Assembly (NCBI RefSeq): GCF_026626665.1
Contig: NZ_JAPNKE010000002.1
Location: forward strand, 5,619,168-5,683,167
DNA: 64,000 nucleotides
From: Nannocystis pusilla
GTDB taxonomy: Bacteria; Myxococcota_A; Polyangia; Nannocystales; Nannocystaceae
Direction of reading: 5' to 3'
Shown here: positions 28,163 to 38,174 of the stretch, piece after piece
Position numbering within the stretch: position 1 is the first letter of the stretch
How the letters are laid out: each line of letters starts with the position of its first letter
Program-made: the position numbers and the translations under genes
Notes under the pieces: generated by a model
Told to the model about the DNA's origin: nothing
Seen by the model: only the letters and a program-made list of their open reading frames with translations
Databases searched by the model: none

Positions 28163-29988
28163 CTATCTCTCGCGACCGGTCGCCCCCACGAACGCGCCGG
28201 CGATCCAGCACTCCGCCCCGACCCCCTCCGGCCCCGCCCGGATCACCGCGCGTCGCAGCCGCGTCCGCGCCTGACACTCCTCGAGGTGTATCCGCAACGA
28301 CTTCAGCGGCGGTCCTTCGGGACATGTCCCTTCGAACATCATCCCGGCCCGCTCGAGCTCCGCCTGCACCGCTGCTGCCGCCGGCGGGCTGCGCGGCGCG
28401 ACCACGGCCGCCGCCCCGCGGAAGCCGAGCGCCGCCAGCAGCTCCGGCCACGCCTCGGGCGCCAGCCACGGGTCGCGCACGCACGCCAGCGAGCGATCCG
28501 CCGGCGCCGGCACGATGATCGCCGCGCTACGTGGCCCGCCGATCGCCACCCACTCTCGCGGCGGCTCCGGCGATCGCTCGCGCCCCAGGTACGCCAGCGC
28601 TGCCAGCACCCCCACGCACGGCAACACCCCCGGCACCCAGCGCAGCACCGCCGGCCGCCGCACCGTCAGCCGCAGCGCCAGCCCGACCACCGCCATGCCC
28701 GCCAGCAGCCACCATGGCGGCTCCGGCACGCGCGCCGCCAGCCCGGCCAGATCGATGATCACCTGCCCGCCGAGCGCCGCCGGCCGCAGCGCCTCCGGCC
28801 CCCACCACTGCGCCGCCACCATCCCGGCGATGCCGAGCGGCAGCACCCACAGCGTGAACACCGGCACCGCGATCACGTTGGCCGCCACCCCGATCAGCGA
28901 CGCCTGGCCGAAGTGGACCAGAACGATCGGCAATGTCCCGAAGGACACCCGCCAGCTCTGCGCCACCAGCCCGCGCGGCGCCGATGGATGGACCAGGATC
29001 GCCATCGCCGCCAGCGACAGGTGCAGCCCCGGATCGAGCCCCCACGCCGGCCGCCACGCCAGCATCGCCGCGGCCGTCCACGCCAGCGCGGTCAGCCCGT
29101 GGCCTGGGCGGCCCGTCAGCGTCGCCATCTGGGCCAGGCCGAACATCACCGCCGCGCGCAACGCCGGTGGTTCGCCGCCCGTCACCCCCAGGTAGGCCAG
29201 CACCGGCAGCCAGGCCAGCGCTGCCGCCAGAGTCAGCGAACCGCCGAGCAACAGCCCCGCCCGCAGCAGCGGCCCCTGGACCAGCGCTGCCGCCACCGCC
29301 ACGTTCATCCCGCTGACCGCCACCACGTGTCCGAGGCCCGCGCGGCGCAGCTCTGTTCGGCGTTCGGGCGCGAGGGCTGCGGGCTGGCCCAACACCGACG
29401 CCACCACGAAGCCCAGCGCCGCGTCTCCCCGCGACGCACGCGTCGTCGCCTCGCGCAGCTCGGCCACTGCCCGCCAGTAGCCGCCGTTCGCCGGTCCGGC
29501 CCGCCACGCGCTCTCCACCGAAAACGCCGCCACGGCCCCGTCGCGGGCCGGATCGCGGCTTCCCGCGCCCGGCCACGGCGGGCCTCGCGGCGCGCGAGAT
29601 CTCCGGCCCTGAGCCAGATCGGATCGCCCGCTGCAAGTGGACAAATCGCCTCGGGTACGTGAAGAGACCACACTGACGAGCTCCCGCTTGGGCTGGCGAA
29701 CACGGCACAGCTCGCCGTCGCCGGGGAGCTCGCGCCGTGGACCGTCACGCGGACCAGCCCTTCGCCCGCGATGTCCGGCGCGGCCCGCTCCGGCAGTCGT
29801 CCGCGAGCCGCTCCGACCACGCCTGCGGCCAGCACCACCGCCGCTGCGGCCATCCTGCGCGATCGCAGAGCGGCGCCTGCCAGCAGCGCGGCGAGCCCTG
29901 CCAGCACGGCTGAGCCTGCCGGCGCGACTTGCGCAAACCCGAGCAGGACACCGACGGACCAGGCCAGGCAGAAACACAGCGGGAGCAC
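28163..29988 (-). CDS. comEC: ComEC/Rec2-family DNA uptake channel (apparent frameshift)
   Basis: An inner-membrane protein of about 610 residues that moves one DNA strand into the cytoplasm during natural transformation. The first frame gives two N-terminal helices (LPLCFCLAWSVGVLLGFAQV) and an OB-like region. After the C4 run at 29536-29539 the frame changes and continues with AAFSVESAWRAGPANGGYW, the competence-domain signature GLGHVVAVSGMNVAVAAAL and about ten helices. The C-terminal part (WVAIGGPRSAAIIVPAPADR) is a short beta domain, not a full metallo-beta-lactamase domain. One added base repairs the gene. ComEC indicates potential for DNA uptake; comEA and type IV pili are not in the window. 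Confidence 0.88.
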
Positions 29989-30114
29989 CTGGAAGAGTCG
30001 CTGCGACGACCTGTCTTTTGCAGCAGGCCGGGCGCGGACTTGCCCTGCCCTAGGACCTCGGATGCACTGCGAAATTGCCAGCGCCGGCCGCGTGGCCCTA
30101 CACTAGGCCCAATC

Positions 30115-31810
30115 GTGCTGCTGACGAAGATCTGGGCTGCAATCCTCGCATGCCTCGCGACGGCCTTCCTCGCGGGTATGTTCCTCCTGTCTTTTGGGAC
30201 CGCTGGAGGCTTCACGGACGCGGACCGTGCTGCACTCAAGGCGAAGACCGAGGCTGGTGTGGTCGCGCTCGAGGCCGCGATCCAGGCCTCACCCGTCGCG
30301 CGAGCGCCGGCGATCCTGTCCGATCCGTACCTCAAGCTCGCGCTCAATCCGGGTCAGCCCGGAGTCGGCAAGGTGACCCCGCCGTCGCTGGCTGACGCCT
30401 TCGCCACCGCCGCCAATTCCGCGGTGCTGTCCGACAACACGCAGATGACCGTCGGCCTGTTCGACAAGTCGGGCGCGCTGCTGGTGTACGCCGGCGGCGG
30501 GCACGACGAGCTCGTCGAGGCTGCGCTGCTGCCGAACTTCGTGACCGCGGCGACCGACAAGGAAGACCAGTTCTCCGCGGCGCTGCGCGGCAGCTTGCAC
30601 GTCGTGCGGATCTCCAAGTCCGACGAGGCCGGCCGTCGTCTCGTCGCCATTCACCCGCTCGATCTCGGCGCCAACTCGATCTTCCGCCGGATCCTCGGCA
30701 CACAGAACCCGGCCGCGCTGGTGCGCAGCGGGCAGCCGCTCGAGAACACCCTGATCAACCCCGGCAACAGCGGCGACGCCCTGACCAAGTTCGCCACCGA
30801 GCACGGCAAGGACGCGCCGGGCGTCGGTGCCAGCGACGCCTTCAAGGTCGGCGACGGCCTCAACGCGCGCATCGGCTCGATCGGCCGCGTGCCTGGTCCT
30901 GCGGGCGCGGGCGACGACGGCGCCATGCTCGTCGTGCTCTCGGCCAACACCGCCGCCGCCGGGCAGAAGGACCTGTTTACCGCCCTCGGTGACGCCAAGG
31001 CCAACGGCCTCTCCGGCGAGCACCTGGCGATTCTCCTGTTCGTCCTGGCGATCGGCCTCGCGCTCGCGCTGTACTTGCCGAACCTCGAGGCTGCCAACCC
31101 GATCCGTCGCCTCACCGCCGAGTTCAACGCCATGCGGCTCGGCTCGCAGCAGCAGCTTCTTCTACGACACCTACGGCACGGGTCCCGTCGCCGACTTGGC
31201 CAAGTCGGCGCACGCCTACCACGAGGCGCTGCGCTCGAGCCTCGCCGCCGGCGTCGCCGAGGAGGACGGCGATCCCAGCGGTCGCGCGTCGCGGCGCGTG
31301 CAGGCCGTGAGCCCCACGCGTTCGCACCGCAAGGTCGCGCGCACCGGCGCCGCCGAGCGCATCGAGCCGCCGTCGGTGGTCGCCACGCCTGGCCCGGCCG
31401 AGGACGAGGCGCCGACCATGGCGCACCCGTCGGTGCCGAGCTCGTCGCAGCCGGCCGCGGGGCGCGGGCCTGGCTTCTTCACCATGCCTGCGACCAAGCC
31501 GCTGCGCTCGCGCGAGACCGTCATCGGCAACCTGATGACCATGGACAACGAGGCCCAGGGCAGCGGCCCCGAGCCGGCCAAGGACGACGCCGTGCGCGAG
31601 GCCTACTACCAGGAGGTCTTCGAGGAGTTCGTGAAGTTCAAGCTCGAGAACAACGAGCCGATCGACAACTTCACCTACGAGAAATTCGCCACCAAGCTGC
31701 GGGCCAACACCGCCGAGCTGATGAAGCGGCCGGACGTGAAGGACGTGCAGTTCTCGGTCTACATCAAGGACGGCAAGGTCGCGCTCAAGGCGCGCGTCGT
31801 CCGCGGGTAA
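30115..31810 (+). CDS. Sensor-like membrane protein with conserved C-terminal domain (apparent frameshift)
   Basis: From GTG 30115 the protein has a membrane helix (WAAILACLATAFLAGMFLLS), a periplasmic domain of about 270 residues, and a second helix (LAILLFVLAIGLALALYLPN) leading into a HAMP-like NPIRRLTAEFNAM. Around 31140-31150 the frame changes, then FFYDTYGTGPVADLAKSAHA, a disordered linker and the C-terminal domain AYYQEVFEEFVKFKLENNEP with FATKLRANTAELM. This end resembles the C-terminal domain of Myxococcus MXAN_5187-type proteins, from memory. No kinase or methyl-accepting domain is seen. A signal receiver acting through the C-terminal domain is plausible. Confidence 0.7.
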
Positions 31811-31916
31811 GCGCACATCGCCACGCGGCCCGATGGGGCTGCGAGCGCCGGGGCCCGGGCCGGACCGTCATGGTCCTCCCGGGCCTCCGCATGTCGCGTG
31901 CATTACACTGGGCCCG

Positions 31917-32492
31917 ATGCCGATCCTCAAAGTCGCCCAGATCGGGCACCCCGTGCTGCGCCAGAAGGCCCGCGAAGTCAGCCGCGAGGAGCTGCTGACC
32001 CCGGCGTTCCAGGCGTTCATCGACTCGATGATCGAGACCATGCGCGACGCCCAGGGCGCCGGGCTCGCCGCCAATCAGGTCCACGAGCCGGTGCGCGTGT
32101 GCGTCATCGAGGTCAAGGACAACCCGCGCTACCCGTACAAGCCCAACATCCCGCTGACGATCCTCATCAACCCGGTGCTGACCCCGCTGTGCGGCACGCG
32201 GTTCGAGAACTACGAGGGTTGCCTGTCGGTGCCCGACCTGCGCGGCATCGTCTATCGCTCGGTCGAGATCCGCGTCGAGGCGCTGGACCGCTTCGGCAAC
32301 CCGATCGACAAGGTCGTCCGCGGCGTCACGGCCGGCACGTTCCAGCACGAGTGCGACCACCTCGACGGCATGCTGTTCGTCGACCGCGTCGAGGACCCGC
32401 GGACCTTCTGCACCTGGAAAGAGTTCGCCCGCCAGCACGAGAACCGCTTCCGCGAGCACATCAAGGAGCTCGTCGAGCACTACGGCTCCTGA
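31917..32492 (+). CDS. def: Peptide deformylase
   Basis: A 191-residue iron/zinc hydrolase that removes the N-formyl group from new proteins. All three family motifs are intact: GAGLAANQV, EGCLSVP with the metal-binding cysteine, and HECDHLDG with both histidines. The start sequence MPILKVAQIGHPVLRQKA is typical. ATG 31917 lies downstream of an AT-richer spot. It follows the sensor-like gene on the same strand, about 107 bp away. The C-terminal extension is longer than in E. coli PDF but common in deltaproteobacteria. Confidence 0.96.
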   Translation: MPILKVAQIGHPVLRQKAREVSREELLTPAFQAFIDSMIETMRDAQGAGLAANQVHEPVRVCVIEVKDNPRYPYKPNIPLTILINPVLTPLCGTRFENYEGCLSVPDLRGIVYRSVEIRVEALDRFGNPIDKVVRGVTAGTFQHECDHLDGMLFVDRVEDPRTFCTWKEFARQHENRFREHIKELVEHYGS

Positions 32493-32765
32493 GCCCCGCC
32501 CGGAGGCGCTCGGACCTCCCACCGCGTGCGGCAGGGGGCCCCGTTCCGCCTCCGGCTCGGCCCCGCGGTCTCACCCGCCTCGCTCCACCTCCGCTCGACC
32601 CCCCGCGGTCTCACCCGCCTCGCGCGTCGAGCCCCGCTCCTCCTCCCGCTCGGCCCCCGCGGTCCCACCCGCCTCGCGCGTCGAGCCCCGCCCCCGCTTC
32701 CGCTCGACCCCCGCGGTCTCACCCGCCTCGCGCGTCGAGCCCCGCTCCGCCTCCGCTCTCTTCGC
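32493..32765. repeat. 54-bp minisatellite after def
   Basis: The anchor cgcggtctcacccgcctcgc recurs at about 32564, 32604, 32658 and 32712, giving intervals of 40, 54 and 54 bp. The period is again a multiple of three. The sequence is GC-rich and shows no gene on either strand. It is a different unit from the two 57-bp minisatellites. Confidence 0.8.
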
Positions 32766-32828
32766 CGCCCGGGCGCCGCGCCCGCTCGCGCTCGCTCGCA
32801 CGAGCGGCGCGTCCGTGTGCCAGACTGA

Positions 32829-32874
32829 CATGCCCGTTCGAACATGCCCAAACAGGCATGTCCCATGAGCCAGG
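32829..32874. repeat. 14-bp-phased CATG array
   Basis: CATG cores at 32829, 32843 and 32857 and CAGG at 32871 lie exactly 14 bp apart. An extra CATG at 32864 is half a step out of phase. The array sits between def and the TonB-like gene, beyond the 54-bp minisatellite. Confidence 0.8.
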
Positions 32875-33032
32875 TTCGGCTCGTGATCGCCGCGGTCCTG
32901 CCGGCGCGCAGCGGCGCCCGCAGACGCTGGCCCGCGGACCCGGCCCTCCCCGGTCCGGAGCGGCGCGGGGCGGCGCGGGGTGCGGGTTCGGGCGGGCGCG
33001 TGCGGCCTTGCGATGGTACACTCGCGGCGCTC

Positions 33033-34490
33033 GTGACCCCCACGCGCCGCATCCTCGCCGCCGGCCTCGCCTCGCTGGCCCTGCACCTCTCGCCGCTCAT
33101 CCCCGGCGGGTGCGGCCTCGACTTCAAGCTGGAGATGCCGGAGCTCGAGTTCGAGGTCACGCAGTTCGAGACGGTCGAGCTCGATCAGGAGCTCAAGGGC
33201 GCGCAGCCGCCCGAGCCGCAGCCCGAGCCCGAGGTCCCGCCGCCGCCGATGGGCCCCGACAAGCCGCCCGAGGCCGACGGTCCCAAGCCCGAGGAGAAGC
33301 CGCCCGAGCCGCCCAAGCCCAAGCCCAAGTTCGGCGAGAAGACCTCGCGCGTGGCCGAGCTCGGGCCCGGCAGCAGCAACTTCTTCATGTTGTTGTCGGC
33401 GAAGAAGGTCTCGGGCCTGCCGTTCGCCGACGCCATCGTCGAGATCATGTCGCCGCTGCCCGACTTCGACTTCATCGTCACCGGCGGCGGCTTTCATGCC
33501 CTCAAGGACTTCAACTACATCGTCATCGCCAGCCCGAACCTGCGCGACCTGACCCAGACCTTCCTCGCCGTCGAGTACCGGCTGACGCAGGCCGAGGTGC
33601 AGGCCGGCCTCGAGCGCGCCGCCGCGGCCGAGGGCGAGAAGATCGAGTGGGAGGTCCGGGACGGGCGCACGATGGGCAACCCGCGCCCGATCGCCAACCC
33701 CGACCAGGACGACGACCCGCGGTGGTTCGTCTTCCTCGACGAGGACGTCGCCGTCTACGTGCGCGAGGAGTTCTTGCCGGCGATCCTCGCCGGCCCCGAC
33801 GAGTCGAAGGGGGAGACCGCCGGCAACTTCGTCGCCAACCTCACCAAGCTCAAGACCTTCGCCGCCCGCGAGCCGCGGGCCGGCCTCCAGCTCGTCCTCA
33901 AGGACCTGCGCGCCAGCATCAAGCTCAAGAGCGAGCCGCCGTTCCCGATCCCCAACAACCTCGAGCTCATGGCCGAGGCCTCGACCTCGCCCGAGCTGGT
34001 GATCAAGAGCGAGTACCTCGACGCCGTCGACGCCACCAAGATGGAGCGCCAGTGGAGCGAGGACCTCCCGGCCTTCATCGACGACAAGGTCCCGTTCTAC
34101 ACCCGCTTCATGGTCCGCAGCTTCTACGAGGCCACCGAGATCGCGCGCGACGACAAGTCCCTCAACCTGCGCGCCGACTTCACCAAGGACCAGGCCAAGT
34201 TCATCCTCGAGCAGATCGCCGAGGGCGCGCGCCGCATGCTCCGCCGCACCCCCGAGCAGATCGAGGCCGCCCGCAAGCAGCGCGAGGAGATGTGGGCCGC
34301 GCGCAAGAACGGCAAGCTGACCCCGAGCGAGGCCCTCACGCCCAAGGACGGCGGCAAGGCCGGCAAGCCCTCCGGCGAGCCGCCCCTCGGCCAGAATGCC
34401 CCGCCCGACGGCGGCCCCGCCCCCGGCATCCCCTCCGACGCGCCCCCGATCGTCCCCCCGCCGGCCCCCGCCCCCGCCCCGTCGCCCTGA
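33033..34490 (+). CDS. Proline-rich envelope protein with TonB-like layout
   Basis: A 485-residue protein from GTG 33033. A short N-terminal hydrophobic segment (ILAAGLASLALHLSPLIPGG) is followed by an acidic strand region (ELEFEVTQFETVELDQEL) and a long Pro/Glu/Lys-rich stretch. After that come a folded periplasmic part (VTGGGFHALKDFNYIVIASP, WFVFLDEDVAVYVREEFLPA, LVLKDLRASIKLKSEPPFPI), a charged helical region and a disordered Pro/Gly tail. The first 110 residues look like TonB or AgmX-type anchors of myxobacteria, but the C-terminus is not a TonB domain. Function unknown; the pattern suggests a structural envelope component. No frameshift is seen. Confidence 0.68.
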   Translation: MTPTRRILAAGLASLALHLSPLIPGGCGLDFKLEMPELEFEVTQFETVELDQELKGAQPPEPQPEPEVPPPPMGPDKPPEADGPKPEEKPPEPPKPKPKFGEKTSRVAELGPGSSNFFMLLSAKKVSGLPFADAIVEIMSPLPDFDFIVTGGGFHALKDFNYIVIASPNLRDLTQTFLAVEYRLTQAEVQAGLERAAAAEGEKIEWEVRDGRTMGNPRPIANPDQDDDPRWFVFLDEDVAVYVREEFLPAILAGPDESKGETAGNFVANLTKLKTFAAREPRAGLQLVLKDLRASIKLKSEPPFPIPNNLELMAEASTSPELVIKSEYLDAVDATKMERQWSEDLPAFIDDKVPFYTRFMVRSFYEATEIARDDKSLNLRADFTKDQAKFILEQIAEGARRMLRRTPEQIEAARKQREEMWAARKNGKLTPSEALTPKDGGKAGKPSGEPPLGQNAPPDGGPAPGIPSDAPPIVPPPAPAPAPSP

Positions 34491-34898
34491 GCCGCGCCTG
34501 CGAGGGGTTCGCGCGAGCACTCACGATTCGCTCGCTCGAGCACGGCGCCGCGACGCCCCGACTCGAACCCCGAGCCCCGCTGCCCGCCGAGGCCCCGCGC
34601 GCTCACCGTCCCCTTCACCGCCCGCTCCCCTGCCCCCGCCCTGATCGCCGGCCTCGTCGCCACCGAGCCACGCTCGAGCTCGCTGCCGCGTCCGCCGCCA
34701 GTTCGCGCCGGCTCCCGCGCGGCGCGTCGTGACGCCCGCTCACGCGCCTCGCCTGCATGTGCCCGCTCCGGCGGCGCGTGGGGCCAGCAGCCCGCAACGA
34801 CGGCCCCATCGACATGTCTCTCAAGACATGTCCCGAACACCACCACACGCAACCGCTGCCGCATGGAACCACGCCGGCCCGCGCGCTATCGTGGCGGC
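34491..34898. other. Intergenic region with one CATG pair
   Basis: No gene found in 408 bp. CATG cores at 34813 and 34827, both in ACATGTC contexts, are 14 bp apart. The remainder is GC-rich sequence without a visible promoter, although the last 40 bp before the CHAD gene are less GC-rich. Confidence 0.5.
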
Positions 34899-35912
34899 AT
34901 GGCCTACCGACTCACCCGCAGCGAGTCCATCCATCAGGCCGCAGTGCGGATCGCCGACGAGGAGCTGGGCGAGGCGATCGCCCGTCTGCGCGAGGGTCAC
35001 CCCGACGCCCCCGACGCCCACACTCGCGTGCACGCGGCCCGCAAGGCCATCAAGCGCACGCGGGCGCTGGCCCGCCTGCTGCGCGACGGCCTCGGCGCCG
35101 GCTTCCACCGCGACAACCTCGACCTCCGCGACGCCGCCCGTCGCCTCGCCGAGCGCCGCGACGCCGCCGTCGCGGCCGACGTGTTCGACCACCTCGTGCC
35201 GACGCCCGAGGGCGCGCTGGCGGCCGTGCGCGACCGCCTGGCGGCCGTGCGCGACCAGGTCGTCGCCAGCGAGGACGCCTTGCACGCGGCCGCCGACGAC
35301 CTCGCCCGCGTGCGCAGCCGCAGCGGCGACTGGCCGCCGCTGGCGCGCGGCTGGAGCGTCCTCGAACCTGGCCTCAAGACCAGCTACGCCCAGGGCCGCC
35401 GGGCCATGCGCAACGCCTTCGCCGACCCGACCCCCGCGGCGTTCCACGCGTGGCGCAAGCGGGTCAAGGACCTCTGGTACCACACCCAGCTCCTGCACAA
35501 CCTCTGGAAGTGCGTGCAGGCGGCCTGGGCCGACGCCCTCGAGCAGCTGTCGGACGCGCTCGGCGAGGACCACGACCTCGAGGTCCTGCGCGTCGCTCTC
35601 GGCCAGCACCCCGACCTCGACGCCGCCGCCCGCCGCCACGTCCTCGCCCGCGCCGACGCCCGCAGCGCCGAGCTGCGAGCGCGCGCCTGGTCGCTCGGCC
35701 AGCGCCTGTACGCCGAGCGCCCGCGCCGCTACGTCGCGCGGCTCGGTCACTACTGGCAGGTCTGGCGCGACGGCGAACGCCCGGCGACCGAGCCCCGCCC
35801 GTGCGGCCAAGCGGACCCCCCGCCGACCTCCCTGTCGCCCGACTTCGAGGTCATCTGCCCCGGCGACCTGGTCGCGGAGGACCTGGCCGAAAAGCCAGAC
35901 AAGAACGGCTGA
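34899..35912 (+). CDS. CHAD-domain protein
   Basis: A 337-residue all-helical protein with a CHAD domain, which binds inorganic polyphosphate through conserved histidine and lysine or arginine residues. Typical elements are VHAARKAIKRTRALARLLRD near the start and FHAWRKRVKDLWYHTQLL in the second half, followed by LGEDHDLEVLR. Both basic helices needed for the ligand tunnel are present. No CYTH domain is fused. ATG 34899 is preferred to an upstream in-frame ATG at 34863 because the family starts near this position. It is convergent with the Len-like gene, and its C-terminal 40 residues are disordered. Confidence 0.85.
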   Translation: MAYRLTRSESIHQAAVRIADEELGEAIARLREGHPDAPDAHTRVHAARKAIKRTRALARLLRDGLGAGFHRDNLDLRDAARRLAERRDAAVAADVFDHLVPTPEGALAAVRDRLAAVRDQVVASEDALHAAADDLARVRSRSGDWPPLARGWSVLEPGLKTSYAQGRRAMRNAFADPTPAAFHAWRKRVKDLWYHTQLLHNLWKCVQAAWADALEQLSDALGEDHDLEVLRVALGQHPDLDAAARRHVLARADARSAELRARAWSLGQRLYAERPRRYVARLGHYWQVWRDGERPATEPRPCGQADPPPTSLSPDFEVICPGDLVAEDLAEKPDKNG

Positions 35913-35984
35913 CTCGTCGACCTGTCCGAAGGGCCATGGACCGCTCGGGCGCGCGCCGGTCGTCGACCTGTCTCGAAAGACATG
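35882..35984. repeat. 14-bp element pairs at the 3' end of the CHAD gene
   Basis: Three pairs, each with 14-bp spacing: CCTG 35882/CAGA 35896 inside the coding end, CCTG 35921/CATG 35935 and CCTG 35967/CATG 35981 after the stop codon. They occupy the convergent gap to the Len-like gene. Confidence 0.7.
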
Positions 35985-36016
35985 CCCAGCAGCTGGCAGA
36001 TGTCGAGCCGCGAGGT

Positions 36017-37108
36017 TCAGCCCTCGGCCGGGTACCCGTCCTCGAAGCAGTACAGACGCCACTTCCAGTCGCAGCTGAAGCTGAGCGAGACGGTCCATTG
36101 CCGCTCGGCTTGCCATGCGTCCCACGCCGGCCCCATCTCGACCGGGAGGGCGTTGATGCCTCCCATCGCCTCCAACTGATTGGATGCCGACGTCCAGCTG
36201 TCGCAGTGATCGACCGGATGGAGCACGCCCCCGAGCCCCGTGGTGTTGGTCCACACGAGCTCTTCGGTCACCATCGCGCCGGTCTCGTCGATCGAGATCC
36301 CCGCCCGCGGGCCCTCGTCGACCAGCTCCGCGAAGTCGGCCGCGATCACGCGCCCGCTGCGGAGCATGTAGGGCACCTTTTGCAGATCGATCTGCTGGAA
36401 CCGGGTCGATGGCGACTGCATGCCGTCCGACAGCCAGGCGCGGAAGGTGTTGGCGTTGTCGAGCCCGACCGCCTTCGCGCGGTCGCGGCAGCGGATGTCG
36501 GCCCCGTCGAGCCCGCCGAGCGCGCCCGTGTACGCCTGGCTGGTCACGAACACCACTCGCCCCTGCCACGTGCAGGTCGCGCGACACGGCGGCTCCTTGC
36601 CGTTCGAGATCCCGGTGCCGTTGAGGCCGCCCAGGTCGCACACCTCGAAGCCCTCGTCGACGGTCCCGTCGCCGCAGTGCGCCGCCAGCTGACAGCCGTC
36701 GCAGCCGCCGTACTCGCTCGAGTTGCCGTCGCCGAGGTCGCACGCCTCCACGCCCGCCCACACGAGGCCGTCGCCGCACGTCGCCGCCGCGCACTGGTGG
36801 GTGCACGCGCCGTCAGCGGCGTTGTCGGGGCCGTCGTCGCACGCCTCGCCGGGATCGATCTTCCCGTCGCCGCAGTACGACTCCTCCTCGCCGGTGCTCG
36901 TGCCGGTCGAGTTCCCGCTCGGGTCGGCCGTGGTGGTCGGCGCGTCGCCGGTGCTGCCCGTGACCTCGGGCGCCTCGCTGGTGGCCGGCGCCGTGCTGCC
37001 CGTGCTCGTCTCGCCGGCGGACGACGCCGGCGCCGCCGGATCTTCGCCCGTACAACCACATGTCCCGATGGACATGCTCAAAAAGACACTTCGTAGTCGG
37101 GCCGGCAT
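36017..37108 (-). CDS. Lipoprotein with CGDG repeats and Len/endostatin-like (DUF1554-type) domain, copy 2
   Basis: A 363-residue lipoprotein beginning MPARLRSVFLSMSIGTCGCT. The signal is weakly hydrophobic and is itself built from a CATG repeat. A Ser/Thr-rich linker leads to three DUF4215-like cysteine repeats (CGDGKIDPGEACDDG, CGDGLVWAGVEACDLG, CGDGTVDEGFEVCDLG). The C-terminal domain (VVFVTSQAYTGALGGLDGAD, then FRAWLSDGMQSP and LYCFED) matches Leptospira Len proteins, whose fold resembles endostatin and C-type lectins and binds host matrix ligands. Here a surface adhesin or prey-binding role is only inferred. Its ATG overlaps the stop of the upstream paralog by one base. Confidence 0.82.
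   Translation of the reverse strand: MPARLRSVFLSMSIGTCGCTGEDPAAPASSAGETSTGSTAPATSEAPEVTGSTGDAPTTTADPSGNSTGTSTGEEESYCGDGKIDPGEACDDGPDNAADGACTHQCAAATCGDGLVWAGVEACDLGDGNSSEYGGCDGCQLAAHCGDGTVDEGFEVCDLGGLNGTGISNGKEPPCRATCTWQGRVVFVTSQAYTGALGGLDGADIRCRDRAKAVGLDNANTFRAWLSDGMQSPSTRFQQIDLQKVPYMLRSGRVIAADFAELVDEGPRAGISIDETGAMVTEELVWTNTTGLGGVLHPVDHCDSWTSASNQLEAMGGINALPVEMGPAWDAWQAERQWTVSLSFSCDWKWRLYCFEDGYPAEG
37059..37090. repeat. CATG pair inside the signal-peptide codons of a lipoprotein
   Basis: CATG at 37059 and 37073, 14 bp apart, with a degenerate CACT core in phase at 37087. The array encodes most of the predicted leader of the Len-like lipoprotein, an unusual place for such an element. Confidence 0.7.
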
Positions 37109-37968
37109 CACTCGCCCTCGAAACAATAAAGATGAGCCGCCACGAGGCAGGTCGTCGGGTTCGCCACCACCGCGTACGTCCACTGCGAGTCCGTCGCCGC
37201 CGGCGTGCCGAAGTAGCCCGACTGATCGGCGAACGCCGCCGACGTCCAGTCCTCGCAGTGCGTCGAGCCCGGCACCGCGGCGCCGTCGGGGTTCGTCCCC
37301 GTCCACACGCCCGCGCCGGCGACGAGCTGTCCGTGCTCGTCGCGCTCGATCGGCGCCAGCAGCGGCCCGGCGAGCAGCGCCGCGAAGCTGTCGGCCACCA
37401 CCGCCCCGTCGGGCCGCACGTAGCGGCCCTCGCCGCGGAACACCCGGTCGCGCGCCGCCGTCGTCGAGTCGCTGAGCCAGGCCGTGTACGTCGAGAACGA
37501 GGGCAGCTCGGCGGCCTGCGCCAGCTGACGGCAGATCCCGTCGGCGAACTCGAGCCCGCCGATCTCGTCGGGCTGCAGCTTCTCGCTGGTGACGAACACC
37601 ACCCGCTCGCGGCGACAGCTGGCGTTGCACGCGTCGTCCGCGGGATCGCCGTCGTCGCACTCCTCACCGTCCTCGACGATCCCGTCGCCGCAGCTCGCCG
37701 AGGTCCCGCTGCCAGGGCCGGTCGTCTCGTTCGCGCCCGTCGTCCCCGTGGTGGAGCTCGTGCCCGTCGACTCGCCCGTCGTCCCGTCGCTCCCGGAGCC
37801 CGAGTCCGGCTCCTCGGCGACCGTCGTCGTCATCACTCCGGAGCTCGACCCGCCGCTGCTCGAGCTCGTCGAGGAGGTGGTGCTGGCCTCCCAGTCGAGC
37901 TGCTTGAGCCCCGGCGCCACGCACCCGGGCGCGAGCAGACAGGCGAACACGAGCGCGACGGGCCGCAT
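37108..37968 (-). CDS. Lipoprotein with CGDG repeat and Len/endostatin-like (DUF1554-type) domain, copy 1
   Basis: A 286-residue paralog of the following gene. The signal peptide MRPVALVFACLLAPGCVAPG has a clear lipobox (APGC). A Ser/Thr/Gly linker of about 70 residues and one cysteine repeat (CGDGIVEDGEECDDGD) precede the domain VVFVTSEKLQPDEIGGLEFA, then TAWLSDSTTAARDRVF, GVWTGTNPDG and LYCFEGE. ATG 37968 is chosen for the signal peptide. The stop codon overlaps the next start, so both copies are made from one transcript. One has one cysteine repeat, the other three. The pair probably arose by tandem duplication. Confidence 0.84.
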   Translation of the reverse strand: MRPVALVFACLLAPGCVAPGLKQLDWEASTTSSTSSSSGGSSSGVMTTTVAEEPDSGSGSDGTTGESTGTSSTTGTTGANETTGPGSGTSASCGDGIVEDGEECDDGDPADDACNASCRRERVVFVTSEKLQPDEIGGLEFADGICRQLAQAAELPSFSTYTAWLSDSTTAARDRVFRGEGRYVRPDGAVVADSFAALLAGPLLAPIERDEHGQLVAGAGVWTGTNPDGAAVPGSTHCEDWTSAAFADQSGYFGTPAATDSQWTYAVVANPTTCLVAAHLYCFEGE

Positions 37969-38075
37969 CACTTTCTCACCGTAGCAGCGCGCGAACACGC
38001 GCACAAGGCCCGTACGACCGCGCGGAACTTCGCTTGCCGACGAGCGTGAACCCCGCACTCGCGCATCCGCTCGAC

Positions 38076-38093
38076 ATGTCCCTTCAAACATGT
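38076..38093. repeat. CATG pair between tsaC and the lipoprotein operon
   Basis: CATG at 38076 and 38090, both in ACATGTCC contexts and 14 bp apart. They lie about 80 bp downstream of the tsaC stop codon. The 206-bp gap holds no gene. Confidence 0.7.
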
Positions 38094-38174
38094 CCTTTCA
38101 TTTCATCGCTCGCCACGCGCGAGCGCACGAACGCTCGGGCCGGACGGAAGGACATGTGATTCGCGGCCGCCCGC

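Noticed and set aside
28163..29545. comEC as a pseudogene
   Set aside because: A single missing base in a C4 run explains the break and both halves are fully conserved, as in many other genes of this window.
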